A DNA stretch of 64,000 nt from JAXLXE01 sp046328115 (GTDB lineage Bacteria > Chloroflexota > UBA6077 > JACCZL01). Location: NCBI GenBank assembly GCA_046328115.1, contig JAXLXE010000004.1:372001-436000 (forward strand), given 5' to 3'. The notes beneath the pieces are model-generated. The model ran no database searches. It had not been told where the DNA came from and saw only the letters and a list, made by a program, of their open reading frames with translations. Made by a program: the position numbers and the translations under genes. Shown one piece after another: positions 24,271 through 33,584 of this stretch (its first letter is position 1; each line of letters begins with the position of its first letter).

Positions 24271-25146
24271 ATGTCGTCCCTCGCATACAAGGTCAGAGAG
24301 GCCGCCTTCTCGCTGCGCGGCAGGTTCGACGTGACGCCGGTCGCGGGCATCGTGCTGGGTTCCGGCCTGGGGCCGCTGGCCGATCTGGTCCAGGACCCGG
24401 TGGTGGTCCCGTACGCCGAGATCCCCCACTTCGCCGTGTCCACCGTGCCGGGCCACAGCGGCCAATTGGTAGTAGGCACGCTGGATGACACGCCCGTGGC
24501 GGTGCTCCGCGGCCGGACCCACTTCTACGAGGGCTATCCTCTCAGCCAGGTCACGTTCCCCGTACGCGTCCTGCGCAGACTGGGCGCGGATGTCTTCATC
24601 GCCACGAACGCCGCCGGCGGCTTGAACGAGTCCTACCAGCGGGGCGACCTGATGGTGCTGCGCGACCACATCAACGTGATGGGACTGGCCGGCGCCAATC
24701 CGCTGGTGGGCCCAGACGAGCCCGAGCTGGGCGTCCGCTTCCTGGACCTGACCGAGGCCTACGATCCAATGCTGCGCCGCCAGGCGCTGGAGATCGCCCA
24801 ACACGAGGGCATCCGCGCGCATGAGGGCGTGTACGCCGTGGTGTCTGGCCCGTCCTTCGAGACGCGCGCTGAGACCCGCTTCCTCCAGCTTGCCGGCGCG
24901 GACGCGGTGGGGATGTCCACCGCGCCAGAAGTGATCGTGGCCCGCCACGAGCGGATGCGGGTGCTGGCGGTCTCCGTGATCACCAATACGCTGGCGGACG
25001 CGAGCGCCGGCATCGAAGTGAGCCATGAGGACGTCGTGGCCGTGGCGGAGCGTGCTTCCGTTGGTCTGCAGGCCATCATCCGGGGTGTTCTGCGCGGGCT
25101 CCTCGCGGGTGTCGCTGGCATCGGCGCGGAGGCCGGCCAGCCGTAG
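24271..25146 (+). CDS. punA: Purine nucleoside phosphorylase, class I trimeric type
   Basis: The 291-residue enzyme splits inosine or guanosine with phosphate to base and ribose-1-phosphate in the cytoplasm (purine salvage). Motifs in order: VAGIVLGSGLGPLADLV (phosphate-binding Ser), TVPGHSGQLVVG, LRGRTHFYEGYP, TNAAGGLNESYQRGDLMVLRDHIN, then VSGPSFETRAETRFLQLAGADAVGMSTAPEVIVA and VITNTLAD with the base-contacting Glu and Asn. All are intact. The ADH variant at the base site (NTLAD) suggests 6-oxopurine preference as in class I enzymes. Ribosome binding site GAGGAG is 11 bases upstream. Follows xerD. Confidence 0.95.
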   Translation: MSSLAYKVREAAFSLRGRFDVTPVAGIVLGSGLGPLADLVQDPVVVPYAEIPHFAVSTVPGHSGQLVVGTLDDTPVAVLRGRTHFYEGYPLSQVTFPVRVLRRLGADVFIATNAAGGLNESYQRGDLMVLRDHINVMGLAGANPLVGPDEPELGVRFLDLTEAYDPMLRRQALEIAQHEGIRAHEGVYAVVSGPSFETRAETRFLQLAGADAVGMSTAPEVIVARHERMRVLAVSVITNTLADASAGIEVSHEDVVAVAERASVGLQAIIRGVLRGLLAGVAGIGAEAGQP

Positions 25147-25226
25147 CGCTGCCCCCGGTATTTCGGCACGCGTATCGGCGCGTGAACCCTGCCAGGCGGG
25201 AATCCGCCGCGCCTACACTTCTACGT

Positions 25227-27128
25227 ATGGACCGCACTGGCCGCGCGAAAAGCAGTGTTGTGAGTCCGCCCGCGTGCCTCGCCCGATCGCTCGGCGTGTG
25301 GCTCCTCGCCGTGGCGGTCTCACTGTCCGCGGCCGGTGACAGTGCCGCCGCGCCGACGATCGACCTGCTGGAAGCAACCGACCTGCCCGTACGACACCCA
25401 GAGCTGATCGTCCAGCGCCTGACCGGCCGCCCCGGACCCACAGAGCCCGCGGAACAGCCGTCGGCCAATGGTCAGGCGCGATTCTGGGCGCTGGATCAGA
25501 CGGACAACTCGTATAAGCTGCGCATTGGCGAGCTCCGACTCACGTCCAGCCGCGCCGCCTGGTACGTGGAGCAGGGCCTCGCCGTTCGCCAGGAGGACCT
25601 GGAGCGCTCCGCCCGTCAGCTCGATGACGTGACGTATCCGCTCATCGCGCGGCTGTTCGGCTCGCGCCAGCCGCGGCTGATCGCGCCAGGGGACCGGATC
25701 ACCATCTTCATCGGGACGGCGCCAGGCGTCTCAGCGTACTTCTCTTCCTGGGATCAGTACCCGCGCGAGGTGTTCCCCTACTCCAATGAGCGCGAGATCA
25801 TCGTTGTCAACTACGGCTCCATCGCGCCCGGGTCAGACGGGTTTGATTCAACCCTGGCCCACGAGCTCCAACATCTGGTCCACTGGAACGCCAACGCCGC
25901 GAGCGAGACCTGGGTGGATGAGGGCTGCGCCGAGCTGGCGGCCGCCCTGGCCGTGCCACGCCGGGTCGTGGCATCTGGTGCGTACTTGCGGAATCCCGAC
26001 GTGCAGCTCACCACCTGGTCACCACCCAGTTCCGCCGGGCCGCACTACCAGGCCGCGTACCTCTTCATGCGCTACTTCGCGGAGCAGTACGCCGGCGAGG
26101 CTGGACTGGCCGAGCTGCTGCGTCAGCCCGGTCGCGCGCCGGCCAACTTTTCAACCTACCTGGCCTGGCGGGGCATCCAGCGGACCTTTGAAGACGTGTT
26201 TACTGACTGGACCATTGCCAACCTGGTGAACGATCCGCGTCCGGCGGAGGGGCGCTACGCCTATCGAGACCTGGACGTGCGGGCCACGGTCACCGGCAAG
26301 CTTGGCCCCAATCCCGCCACCCTTCAGGGAGCGGTCCACCAGTTTGGCGTGGACTACGTGGAGCTGGACTCGCCGGCCGTCGGTCGCGAGCTACGCTTCG
26401 CGGGCGACCTCCAGGTCCCGCTTGTGGCGGCCACACCACCCAGCGGGAAGCAGTTGTGGTGGAGCAACCGGGCGGATGGTCTGGACAGCTCCATGACCCG
26501 CTCGTTCAACCTGAGCACCGTACCCACGGCCACCCTCCGCCTCAAGCTCTGGTACGACACGGAGCGGGACTTTGACTATCTGCACCTCCTGGCCTCACGG
26601 GACGGTGGTGCAACCTGGACCGTCCTGCGGGGCAAGCAGGCCACCGAGGTAAACCCATCTGGCAACGCCATCGGCCCGGGTTACAGCGGGACCAGTGGCG
26701 AGCCAGGCGCGCCCGGGCAGGTGGAGCCTGTGTGGATCGAGGAAGAGGTAGACCTCAGTGCTTACGCCGGCGGCAACATGCAGCTCAGGTTCGAGTACAT
26801 CACGGATCAGGCCTACAACGCGCGCGGCGTCTTGATCGATGACGTAGCTATCCCTGAGATCGGCTTCATGGATGACGCTGAGCGGGATACCGGCTGGACG
26901 CTGTCGGGATTCATCAGATCGGACAACGTGATCCCGCAGCGCTGGCGCGTACACCTGGTGGAGTGGCTGGACGGTGATGAGATCGCCGTCCAGCAAGTCA
27001 CCGTGGGACCTGACGGTCAGGGCACAGCAGCGCTGCGTGACGCGCGCCGAGCTGTGCTTGTGGTGAGCGGCACCGCGCCGCGGACGCTGGAACGCGGCGG
27101 GTACCAGGTTGAGCTACGCCAGCGTTGA
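25227..27128 (+). CDS. Secreted M6-like zinc metalloprotease (immune inhibitor A-like)
   Basis: The protein of about 633 residues has an N-terminal Sec signal (SLGVWLLAVAVSLSAAGDSAAA) at residues 20-42. The zinc site LAHELQHLVHW (His212, Glu213, His216) is followed by ETWVDEGCAELAAAL, whose Glu232 is the likely third ligand. From about residue 400 a beta-sandwich carries LWWSNRADGLDSSMTRSFNLS, LRLKLWYDTERDFDYLHLLASRDGGATW and YSGTSG, matching the module after the catalytic domain of immune inhibitor A proteins. It probably degrades external protein. Start is uncertain: ATG 25227 is chosen over GTG 25182 because it gives a normal signal peptide; neither has a good ribosome binding site. Confidence 0.85.
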   Translation: MDRTGRAKSSVVSPPACLARSLGVWLLAVAVSLSAAGDSAAAPTIDLLEATDLPVRHPELIVQRLTGRPGPTEPAEQPSANGQARFWALDQTDNSYKLRIGELRLTSSRAAWYVEQGLAVRQEDLERSARQLDDVTYPLIARLFGSRQPRLIAPGDRITIFIGTAPGVSAYFSSWDQYPREVFPYSNEREIIVVNYGSIAPGSDGFDSTLAHELQHLVHWNANAASETWVDEGCAELAAALAVPRRVVASGAYLRNPDVQLTTWSPPSSAGPHYQAAYLFMRYFAEQYAGEAGLAELLRQPGRAPANFSTYLAWRGIQRTFEDVFTDWTIANLVNDPRPAEGRYAYRDLDVRATVTGKLGPNPATLQGAVHQFGVDYVELDSPAVGRELRFAGDLQVPLVAATPPSGKQLWWSNRADGLDSSMTRSFNLSTVPTATLRLKLWYDTERDFDYLHLLASRDGGATWTVLRGKQATEVNPSGNAIGPGYSGTSGEPGAPGQVEPVWIEEEVDLSAYAGGNMQLRFEYITDQAYNARGVLIDDVAIPEIGFMDDAERDTGWTLSGFIRSDNVIPQRWRVHLVEWLDGDEIAVQQVTVGPDGQGTAALRDARRAVLVVSGTAPRTLERGGYQVELRQR

Positions 27129-27389
27129 CGTAGAGTGCGTCGCCAGGTGCAGCTCGCGTACGGCCACGCGTTCCACGCTGAACGTGGGCGGGACGGAGAA
27201 CCAGTAGAACTCGGCCGGCGCGCTTTCGCCCGGGTCCGGCGCCCGGAGCTCCGCCTGGAGCGCTCGAAACGCCGCCCAGTCCAGCGGATCCATGCCGTGC
27301 TGATGCCGCTCCGTCTGCCACTGCCGCATTTCGTTCTCGATCCGCGGGTTCACAATGATCAAGTCGTCCAGGTTGACGTCTCGAAACAC
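27114..27389 (-). CDS. Hypothetical protein of 91 residues
   Basis: The GTG start at 27389 has GGGAGG six bases upstream. The protein is rich in charged and aromatic residues (NPRIENEMRQWQTERHQHGMDPLDWAAF, then EFYWFSVPPTFSVERVAVRELHLA) and has no signal or membrane span. The frame overlaps the metalloprotease 3' end by 15 bases on the opposite strand. No family recognised. Confidence 0.6.
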   Translation of the reverse strand: MFRDVNLDDLIIVNPRIENEMRQWQTERHQHGMDPLDWAAFRALQAELRAPDPGESAPAEFYWFSVPPTFSVERVAVRELHLATHSTSTLA

Positions 27390-27747
27390 GGCGGCCTCCC
27401 TTCCTGCCAGAGGGGCGCTACTGGATGGCGCTTCCGGTCGCCATCAACGCACTACGCGGAGAACCTACACGCCAGGCGGGACCCAGACTATTCCTGAGAC
27501 AGACGCGGCTTTGTCTATCGCGCCCATTGTACTCTAGATTGGGCTGTATCGAGCATGTGCAACATGCCCAAGAAAACGCCCAGGTACGCGCCCAAGAGAG
27601 AGACTCGCTAATCCATCGGTCCAATCCGCGGCATTCGGCCACTTGCCACGGAACAGCATTCAGACTACGCTCACGCGCACACAACTGCCTCACCGAAATC
27701 GGAGGCGGCACGCAACCCGGTCTGAATCAGGCATGCGGAGGTAGCCC
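27390..27747. other. Intergenic region upstream of the oligopeptide/hydantoin operon
   Basis: About 358 bp. It contains the 6-bp inverted repeat GCATGT-GCA-ACATGC at 27553-27567 and GGAGG six bases before the ATG at 27748. The inverted repeat could be an operator for the operon; no convincing -35/-10 pair is visible. Confidence 0.4.
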
Positions 27748-29463
27748 ATGCGTCTAGCGCGAACCGTGCTATCCACCTTCGCGGCGGCGTCGCTATTCGG
27801 CGCCGCTTGCGCGCCGCAATCAGCGGCCCCGCCCAGCGATGCCAAACCGGCGGCTGCCACAGCGGCCAGGCCAGCGGAAGCACCCAAGCCGGCCGCCAAC
27901 CCCACCGAGGCGCCAAAACCAGCCGCCGCCGCGCCAACGGCGAAACCCGCGGGCGCTGACACGCCAAAGACGCTTTCCCTGTCCTACACGTCCAGCGATC
28001 CAACCACCATGGATCCCCACGTCGCCAACGAGTCCCAGGCGAACATCATTGCGCTGGCCACCTACGAATCACTGGTGGCCTACAAGCACGGCACCACGGA
28101 GATCGAAGGGCGGCTTGCCACCGAGTGGAAGCTCTCCGAGGACGGCAAGACCTACACGTTCAAGCTGCGGCCAAACGTGAAGTTCTCCGACGGTTCTATG
28201 GTGAACGCCGAGGTGGTGAAGTTCTCCTTCGATCGCCTCGCCGGCATGGGCAAGGGGCCCGCCTTCGTGCTGGCGGGCATCTTTGACCGCGTAGACGTGG
28301 TCGATCCAATGACCGTCAACGTCGTGCTCAAGACGCCCGTGGGCCACTTCTTGAGCATGTTGCCCAAGGCCTTCATCGTCAACCCGGAGTTCGTCAAGAA
28401 GAACGCGACCGCGGAGGACAAGTGGGCAGAGAAGTACCTGTATGACCACGTCAACGGCACCGGCCCATTTGACGTGGAGCGCTGGGATCACAACCAGCAG
28501 GTGATCTTCATCAAGAAGAAGGACTACTGGGGGCTGCCGGATCGGCCCAAGCTGGACCGCGTGGTCTTCAAAGTCATCCCTGACATGGCCACCGCGCAGC
28601 TCCAGCTCGAGAAGGGCGAGCTAGACCTCTGGGGCTCCGGCATCCCCATCGACGCCGTCCCCCGCCTCAAGGCGAACCAGGCCATCAAGGTCGCGGAGGA
28701 CCCGGCCGTCGTGGCGCTCTACATCCAGGTCTCGCAGGTGAAACCACCGCTAGACAATCCCAAGGTACGCCAGGCGATCGCCCTTGCCTTTGACTACAAA
28801 GGGTTCATCGAGGGTATCTACCAGGGCAAGGCCACCCAGGCCCAGGGCGTCGTGGCTCGCAACATCCCATTCCACGATACCTCGCTCCCGCTCTGGCAGA
28901 AGGACATCCCACGAGCAAAGCAGCTCCTGGCCGAGGCCGGCGTCCAGCCCGGGCTGGAGCTAGAGTACGTGGCCGTGAGCGGCGACCCGCCAGAGAAGGG
29001 TGCCGGCCTGATCCTCCAGGAAGGCCTCAAGGAGCTGGGGATCAAGCTGAACGTGATCGAGCAGACCTGGCCCGTCATGACCGGACGCATGCAGACCACC
29101 GACATGAGCCAGCGCATGCAGCTCTACGGTTACTACCGCTTCCCGCCCTACGCCGACCCAGACGCCTACTTCTTTGGGCCGTTCCACACGTCCCAGCAGA
29201 TCAAGGGGTTCAACGGCACCTTCTACGGCAACTCCGAGACGGACGCGCTCATCGAGAAAGGCCGGACCACGTCGGACAAGGCCCAGCGCGAGGCGATCTA
29301 CAAGCAGCTCCAGAAGCGGCTGCTAGACGACGTGGCCGTCCTGCCCATCGCCAATCCCGCTTCCATCATCGCTCACCGCGCGTGGGTGAAGGGCTATCAG
29401 TACACACCCGCCTGGAACCAGGCGCTCTATCTGGATCAGCTCTCGCTAGACGGCAAGCCCTGA
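27748..29463 (+). CDS. Extracellular solute-binding protein family 5, lipoprotein
   Basis: The 571-residue protein has a lipoprotein signal MRLARTVLSTFAAASLFGAAC (Cys21), an Ala/Pro/Lys linker to about residue 70, and an SBP_bac_5 domain. Visible are TMDPHVANESQANIIALATYESLV, LATEWKLSEDGKTYTFKLRPNVKFSDGS, VNGTGPFDVERWDHNQQVIF and VRQAIALAFDYKGFI. It delivers substrate to the DppB/C-like permeases encoded next. The following hyuA/hyuB genes suggest the ligand is a peptide or cyclic amide such as 5-oxoproline or a hydantoin (inference). GGAGG precedes the ATG by six bases. A hairpin follows its stop. Confidence 0.92.
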   Translation: MRLARTVLSTFAAASLFGAACAPQSAAPPSDAKPAAATAARPAEAPKPAANPTEAPKPAAAAPTAKPAGADTPKTLSLSYTSSDPTTMDPHVANESQANIIALATYESLVAYKHGTTEIEGRLATEWKLSEDGKTYTFKLRPNVKFSDGSMVNAEVVKFSFDRLAGMGKGPAFVLAGIFDRVDVVDPMTVNVVLKTPVGHFLSMLPKAFIVNPEFVKKNATAEDKWAEKYLYDHVNGTGPFDVERWDHNQQVIFIKKKDYWGLPDRPKLDRVVFKVIPDMATAQLQLEKGELDLWGSGIPIDAVPRLKANQAIKVAEDPAVVALYIQVSQVKPPLDNPKVRQAIALAFDYKGFIEGIYQGKATQAQGVVARNIPFHDTSLPLWQKDIPRAKQLLAEAGVQPGLELEYVAVSGDPPEKGAGLILQEGLKELGIKLNVIEQTWPVMTGRMQTTDMSQRMQLYGYYRFPPYADPDAYFFGPFHTSQQIKGFNGTFYGNSETDALIEKGRTTSDKAQREAIYKQLQKRLLDDVAVLPIANPASIIAHRAWVKGYQYTPAWNQALYLDQLSLDGKP

Positions 29464-29468
29464 TGCCT

Positions 29469-29497
29469 GGCCCCGGGGGCGCTGTGCCCCCGGGGCC
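29469..29497 (+). terminator. Intercistronic hairpin between binding protein and dppB
   Basis: Perfect 12-bp GC stem (29469-29480 with 29486-29497) with loop GCTGT, starting six bases after the stop and ending 18 bp before the dppB ATG. No T-run. In comparable transport operons such hairpins attenuate or protect mRNA so binding protein exceeds permease. Confidence 0.65.
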
Positions 29498-29515
29498 ATC
29501 TCACCACCCACCTAG

Positions 29516-30517
29516 ATGATCCTCTACATCGCCCGCCGCCTGGCCTGGCTGCTGTTCGTCAGCGTCGGTATGACGCTGCTGGTCTTCGCCATCACCCACC
29601 TCATCCCGGCCGACCCGGCGAAAGCCGCGGCCGGGTTAGACGCCACCGCCGAGCAGATCGAGCGGGTGAAGCGCGATCTGGGTCTGGACCGACCGCTGCC
29701 AGAGCAGTACGGAATCTACATCCTGAACCTGGTCAGGGGAGACCTGGGCACCTCCATCATCACCCGTCGACCCGTGCGGGAAGACCTGTACGACTATTTC
29801 CCGGCCACGCTCGAGCTCACCGTCTGGACTGTTCTGGCCGTCACCGCGATTGGCGTACCCCTGGGCGTGATGTCCGCCACACGGCGCGGCGGCCTGCTGG
29901 ACGTAGCCACACGCCTCACCGCCACGCTGTGGGTGGCCATCCCGGTGTTCTGGTTCGGGCTGCTGCTGCAGCTCCTGTTCTACCTCTACCTGGACTGGTT
30001 GCCCGTAGGTGGACGGATCGCCGAGTCGCTTCGAATCGAGCGGATCACTGGTCTGATCACCCTGGACGCGCTGCTCCAGGGAAACCTGCCGGCTCTGTCC
30101 AGCGCGCTCCAACACCTGATCCTGCCCGTCACCGCCCTGGCGCTCACGCGCGTCGCCATCATCGCCCGCATGACCCGCGCGAGCCTGCTGGAAGCGCTGC
30201 GCGCGGACTACGTGCGCACCGCCCGGGCCAAGGGGTTGCGTGAGCGCGCCGTTGTATACCAGCACGCGTTACGCAACGCCGCGTTACCGGTGCTCACCAC
30301 ATTGGGCACCCAGATCGGGTTCCTCCTGAGCGGCGCCATCCTGGTTGAGGCCATCTTTCAATGGCCCGGCATGGGCCGCTACGCAGTCTCGTCCATCACC
30401 AGCGTGGACTTCCCTGCCGTGATGGGAGTGACGCTGGTCGCCGCCGCCCTGTTTGTGATCACCAACCTGATAGTGGACGTGCTGTACGCGGCCATCGACC
30501 CGCGGATCAGCTACTGA
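29516..30517 (+). CDS. dppB: Peptide-type ABC transporter permease, DppB-like
   Basis: The 333-residue permease begins MILYIARRLAWLLFVSVGMTLLVFAITHLIPADPAK, has the AEQIERVKRDLGLDRPLPEQYGIY loop, six membrane spans, the EAA loop DYVRTARAKGLRERAVVYQHALRNAALPV and the C-terminal YAAIDPRISY. Full length for DppB. Second gene in the binding protein - dppB - dppC - hyuA - hyuB block. Gap to dppC is 14 bp. Confidence 0.93.
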   Translation: MILYIARRLAWLLFVSVGMTLLVFAITHLIPADPAKAAAGLDATAEQIERVKRDLGLDRPLPEQYGIYILNLVRGDLGTSIITRRPVREDLYDYFPATLELTVWTVLAVTAIGVPLGVMSATRRGGLLDVATRLTATLWVAIPVFWFGLLLQLLFYLYLDWLPVGGRIAESLRIERITGLITLDALLQGNLPALSSALQHLILPVTALALTRVAIIARMTRASLLEALRADYVRTARAKGLRERAVVYQHALRNAALPVLTTLGTQIGFLLSGAILVEAIFQWPGMGRYAVSSITSVDFPAVMGVTLVAAALFVITNLIVDVLYAAIDPRISY

Positions 30518-30531
30518 GCGGGGCCAACACG

Positions 30532-31419
30532 ATGCAGGCAGCCCTCGCGGCGGACGCAACCGTTCCCACACGGCCCCCGGCGCGTTCGTGGCGCCGCGTG
30601 CCGTTCCGCGGGAATGAGCTGGCATATGCCGGCACCGCGCTGGTCCTGGTGCTGCTGTTGGCAGCCGTGCTGGCGCCACTGATCGCCACGGCAGATCCAG
30701 AACGGCTGAGTATGACCCGCCGCCTGCGGCCACCAGGCATGGAAGCCTGGTTTGGTACGGACGAGCTGGGCCGCGATCTCTTCTCGCGAGTCATCTACGG
30801 CACCCGCGTCTCGCTTCAGGTAGCAGCCACCATCATCGTGCTCGCCGCCGGGATCGGCGTAAGCCTGGGTGCCGTGGGTGCCTACCGCGGGGGCGCCTGG
30901 GATGCCGCGGTCATGCGTATAGCGGACATCTTCATGGCCTTCCCGGATCTGGTGCTGGCGATGGCGCTCTCAGCCGCGCTGGGGGCGGGGCTCACCTCGG
31001 CCGTCATCGCCGTCTCTATTGTCTGGTGGCCAACGTACGCGCGTCTCATCCGTGGCCAGGTGCTCGCCCTGAAACACGAGCCATACGTGGAGGCGGCTCG
31101 TGCGGTCGGCGCGGGGGAGGCCCGCGTGATCTTCCGACACCTCATCCCAAATGCGCTCTCCCCATTGATCGTCCGCGTCACCACGGACGTGGGCTACGCC
31201 ATCCTCTACACGGCCAGCCTGGGCTTCATTGGCCTCGGTGCGCAGGAGCCCACACCGGAGTGGGGGCGGATGGTCGCCTCCGGCCGCCTGTACCTCCTGG
31301 ATCAGTGGTGGTACGCTACCCTGCCTGGCCTGGCCATCTTTGTCGCGGTCCTCGGGTTCACGTGGCTCGGCGACGCGCTACGTGACTGGCTAGATCCGGG
31401 AACGCGATCCACCACGTGA
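30532..31419 (+). CDS. dppC: Peptide-type ABC transporter permease, DppC-like
   Basis: The 295-residue permease has WFGTDELGRDLFSRVIYGTRVSLQV, the EAA loop YVEAARAVGAGEARVIFRHLIPNALSPL and SLGFIGLGAQEPTPEWGRMV, with six spans. ATG 30532 is chosen because the in-frame extension upstream lies within dppB. Its stop overlaps a GTG for hyuA (GTGA), so transport and hydrolase genes are likely coupled. No ATPase subunits are in the window; probably a shared ATPase pair elsewhere. Confidence 0.92.
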   Translation: MQAALAADATVPTRPPARSWRRVPFRGNELAYAGTALVLVLLLAAVLAPLIATADPERLSMTRRLRPPGMEAWFGTDELGRDLFSRVIYGTRVSLQVAATIIVLAAGIGVSLGAVGAYRGGAWDAAVMRIADIFMAFPDLVLAMALSAALGAGLTSAVIAVSIVWWPTYARLIRGQVLALKHEPYVEAARAVGAGEARVIFRHLIPNALSPLIVRVTTDVGYAILYTASLGFIGLGAQEPTPEWGRMVASGRLYLLDQWWYATLPGLAIFVAVLGFTWLGDALRDWLDPGTRSTT

Positions 31420-33557
31420 AGCCAACGAAGGACGCTCAACCAATGCCCGCACCCACTCCCGATTCCCGCGCTTACCGTGTTGGCTTCGACATCGGCGGCA
31501 CGTTCACGGACTTCGCCATGCTGGACGAAGCCACCGGTGCGCTCACGTTCCACAAAGTCCTCACCACGCCATCCGCGCCGGCCAACGCCGCGATCGACGG
31601 TTTGCGAGAGTTCCTGACGGCGACTCAGGTCTCCGCAGGCGCACTCTCGCACCTGGTCCACGGCACCACACTCGTGGCGAACGCGCTCATTGAACGGCGC
31701 GGCGCGGCCGTTGGATTGATCACCACGGGCGGGTTTCGCGACGTCCTGGAGATCAGGACCGAGCAGCGCTACGAGATCTACGACCTGTTCCTGAAGTACC
31801 CAGAACCGCTCGTCCCCCGCTGGCTCCGCCTGGGCGTAGCCGAGCGCATCGACCGCGACGGGCGCGTCCTGACTCCGCCAGATCGGGCGGAGATCGCCCG
31901 CGCCGTGGCCCACTTCAAGCAAGCCGGCGTCCAGGCGGTGGCCATCTGCTTCTTGCACGCGTTCCGCAATCCCACCAACGAGCGGCAGGTCCGCGACTGG
32001 GTACAAACGGAGTGGCCAGAGGTGGAGATCTCCATCTCCAGCGAGATCGCGCCACAGATCCGCGAATACGAGCGAACGTCAACCACTGTTGCCAACGCAT
32101 ACGTCCAGCCGCTCCTACGCGAGTACCTCCGCACGGTCCGTACCCGACTGGCCGACCTGGGCTTCGGCGGTGCCTTCTACCCCATGCTGTCGTCCGGCGG
32201 CACCGCCAGCATCAACACCGCGGAACGGCTGCCCATCCAGCTCATCGAATCCGGACCGGCCGCCGGAGCCACCGCCGCGGCGTTCTTCGGCCGTTCCAAC
32301 GGCCGCGACGAGCTCATCTCGTTCGACATGGGCGGCACCACGGCCAAGATCTGCCTCATCCAGGATGGTCAGCCCAGCATCTCGCCAAACCTGGAGGTCG
32401 CCCGGGTGGACCGCTTCCGGAAGGGCAGCGGTATCCCCCTCCAGCTTCCCACCGTGGAGATGATCGAGATCGGCGCCGGGGGCGGCAGCATTGCCTGGAT
32501 CGACACCCTGGGCCTGCTCAAAGTGGGACCGCGCAGCGCCGGTGCCGATCCCGGCCCAGCCTGCTACGGACGCGGCGGAACCGCCCCCACGGTGACGGAT
32601 GCCAACCTCATCCTGGGCTATCTCAACCCAGGCTTCTTCCTGGGCGGTGCCATGAGTCTAGACGTGGCCGCCGCCGAACGCGCCGTGGCCACCCTGGCCG
32701 AGCCGCTGGGCCAGAGCGTGGTGGATACAGCCTGGGGCATCCACGCGCTCGTCAACGAGAGCATGGCCGGCGCCGCCCGCATCCACGTCATCGAGCGCGC
32801 GCAGGACCCGCGCCGCTACGCGTTACTAGCATTCGGCGGCTGCGGTCCCGTCCACGCTGCGGGCGTGGCCTCCGCGCTCAACGTCTCCAGCGTGGTCTGT
32901 CCACCCGGTGCTGGTGTCGCCTCCGCCATAGGTCTCCTCATCGCCCCGCCGTCCGTTGAGCTCGCCCGCTCCTACCCTGTCCTGGTGGAGGGGATCCATT
33001 GGCATGAGGTGGCCGAGCTCTACCGCGAGCTCGAGGCGCAGGCCATCCAGCAGCTCGCGGAGGTGGGCGTGGCCGCCGACCAGGTGCGCTTCGAGCGAGC
33101 CGTGGACGGACGGTTCGCCGGCCAGCTCCACGAGATCGAGATCCCCTTGCCTCCGGCGATCCTGGGCCCAGATCCAGCCAGCGGCCTCTCCGAGCTGCTC
33201 CGTCGGTTCAACGCCCGGTACGAAGAGCTCTACAAGCACCTCCCGGCCGGGATGCCCATTGAGCTCCTGAGCTGGCGCCTTGCCGCACGCGGACCCGCCC
33301 CCACCATCAACCTTCCCCCCGGCCAGGCTGGCGGGCCAGGCTCACTGAAGGGCGAGCGTCCCGCGTACTTCGGCGCCGAGCGTCACTTCCTGAGCACTCC
33401 GGTGCACGATCGCTACCTCCTCCAGCCAGGCCAGACCATCGCCGGTCCCGCCATCATCGAGGAGCGAGAGTCCACCATCATCGTCCCGCCGCACCTGCGC
33501 GTCACCGTGGACGGCGTCATGAACGTCGTACTCACCACCTCGCCGTCAAACAGCTAG
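31416..33557 (+). CDS. hyuA: N-methylhydantoinase A / 5-oxoprolinase subunit A-like (HyuA)
   Basis: The 713-residue ATP-dependent amidohydrolase subunit has actin-like ATPase motifs GFDIGGTFTDFAMLD, HGTTLVANALIERRGA and SFDMGGTTAKICLI, plus NVNHCCQ-like substitutes absent. The central hydantoinase_A region includes GGGSIAWIDTLGLLKVGPRSAGADPGPACYGRGG. Together with HyuB it hydrolyses N-methylhydantoin, 5-oxoproline or related cyclic amides, or (in the acetone carboxylase branch) carboxylates ketones; the exact substrate is open. Two starts are possible: GTG 31416 overlapping dppC by four bases, or ATG 31443 preceded by GAAGGA; both keep the complete ATPase motif. Downstream gap to hyuB is 27 bp. 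Confidence 0.92.
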   Translation: MKPTKDAQPMPAPTPDSRAYRVGFDIGGTFTDFAMLDEATGALTFHKVLTTPSAPANAAIDGLREFLTATQVSAGALSHLVHGTTLVANALIERRGAAVGLITTGGFRDVLEIRTEQRYEIYDLFLKYPEPLVPRWLRLGVAERIDRDGRVLTPPDRAEIARAVAHFKQAGVQAVAICFLHAFRNPTNERQVRDWVQTEWPEVEISISSEIAPQIREYERTSTTVANAYVQPLLREYLRTVRTRLADLGFGGAFYPMLSSGGTASINTAERLPIQLIESGPAAGATAAAFFGRSNGRDELISFDMGGTTAKICLIQDGQPSISPNLEVARVDRFRKGSGIPLQLPTVEMIEIGAGGGSIAWIDTLGLLKVGPRSAGADPGPACYGRGGTAPTVTDANLILGYLNPGFFLGGAMSLDVAAAERAVATLAEPLGQSVVDTAWGIHALVNESMAGAARIHVIERAQDPRRYALLAFGGCGPVHAAGVASALNVSSVVCPPGAGVASAIGLLIAPPSVELARSYPVLVEGIHWHEVAELYRELEAQAIQQLAEVGVAADQVRFERAVDGRFAGQLHEIEIPLPPAILGPDPASGLSELLRRFNARYEELYKHLPAGMPIELLSWRLAARGPAPTINLPPGQAGGPGSLKGERPAYFGAERHFLSTPVHDRYLLQPGQTIAGPAIIEERESTIIVPPHLRVTVDGVMNVVLTTSPSNS

Positions 33558-33584
33558 CCCGCACGTCATCTGGAGAAACACACC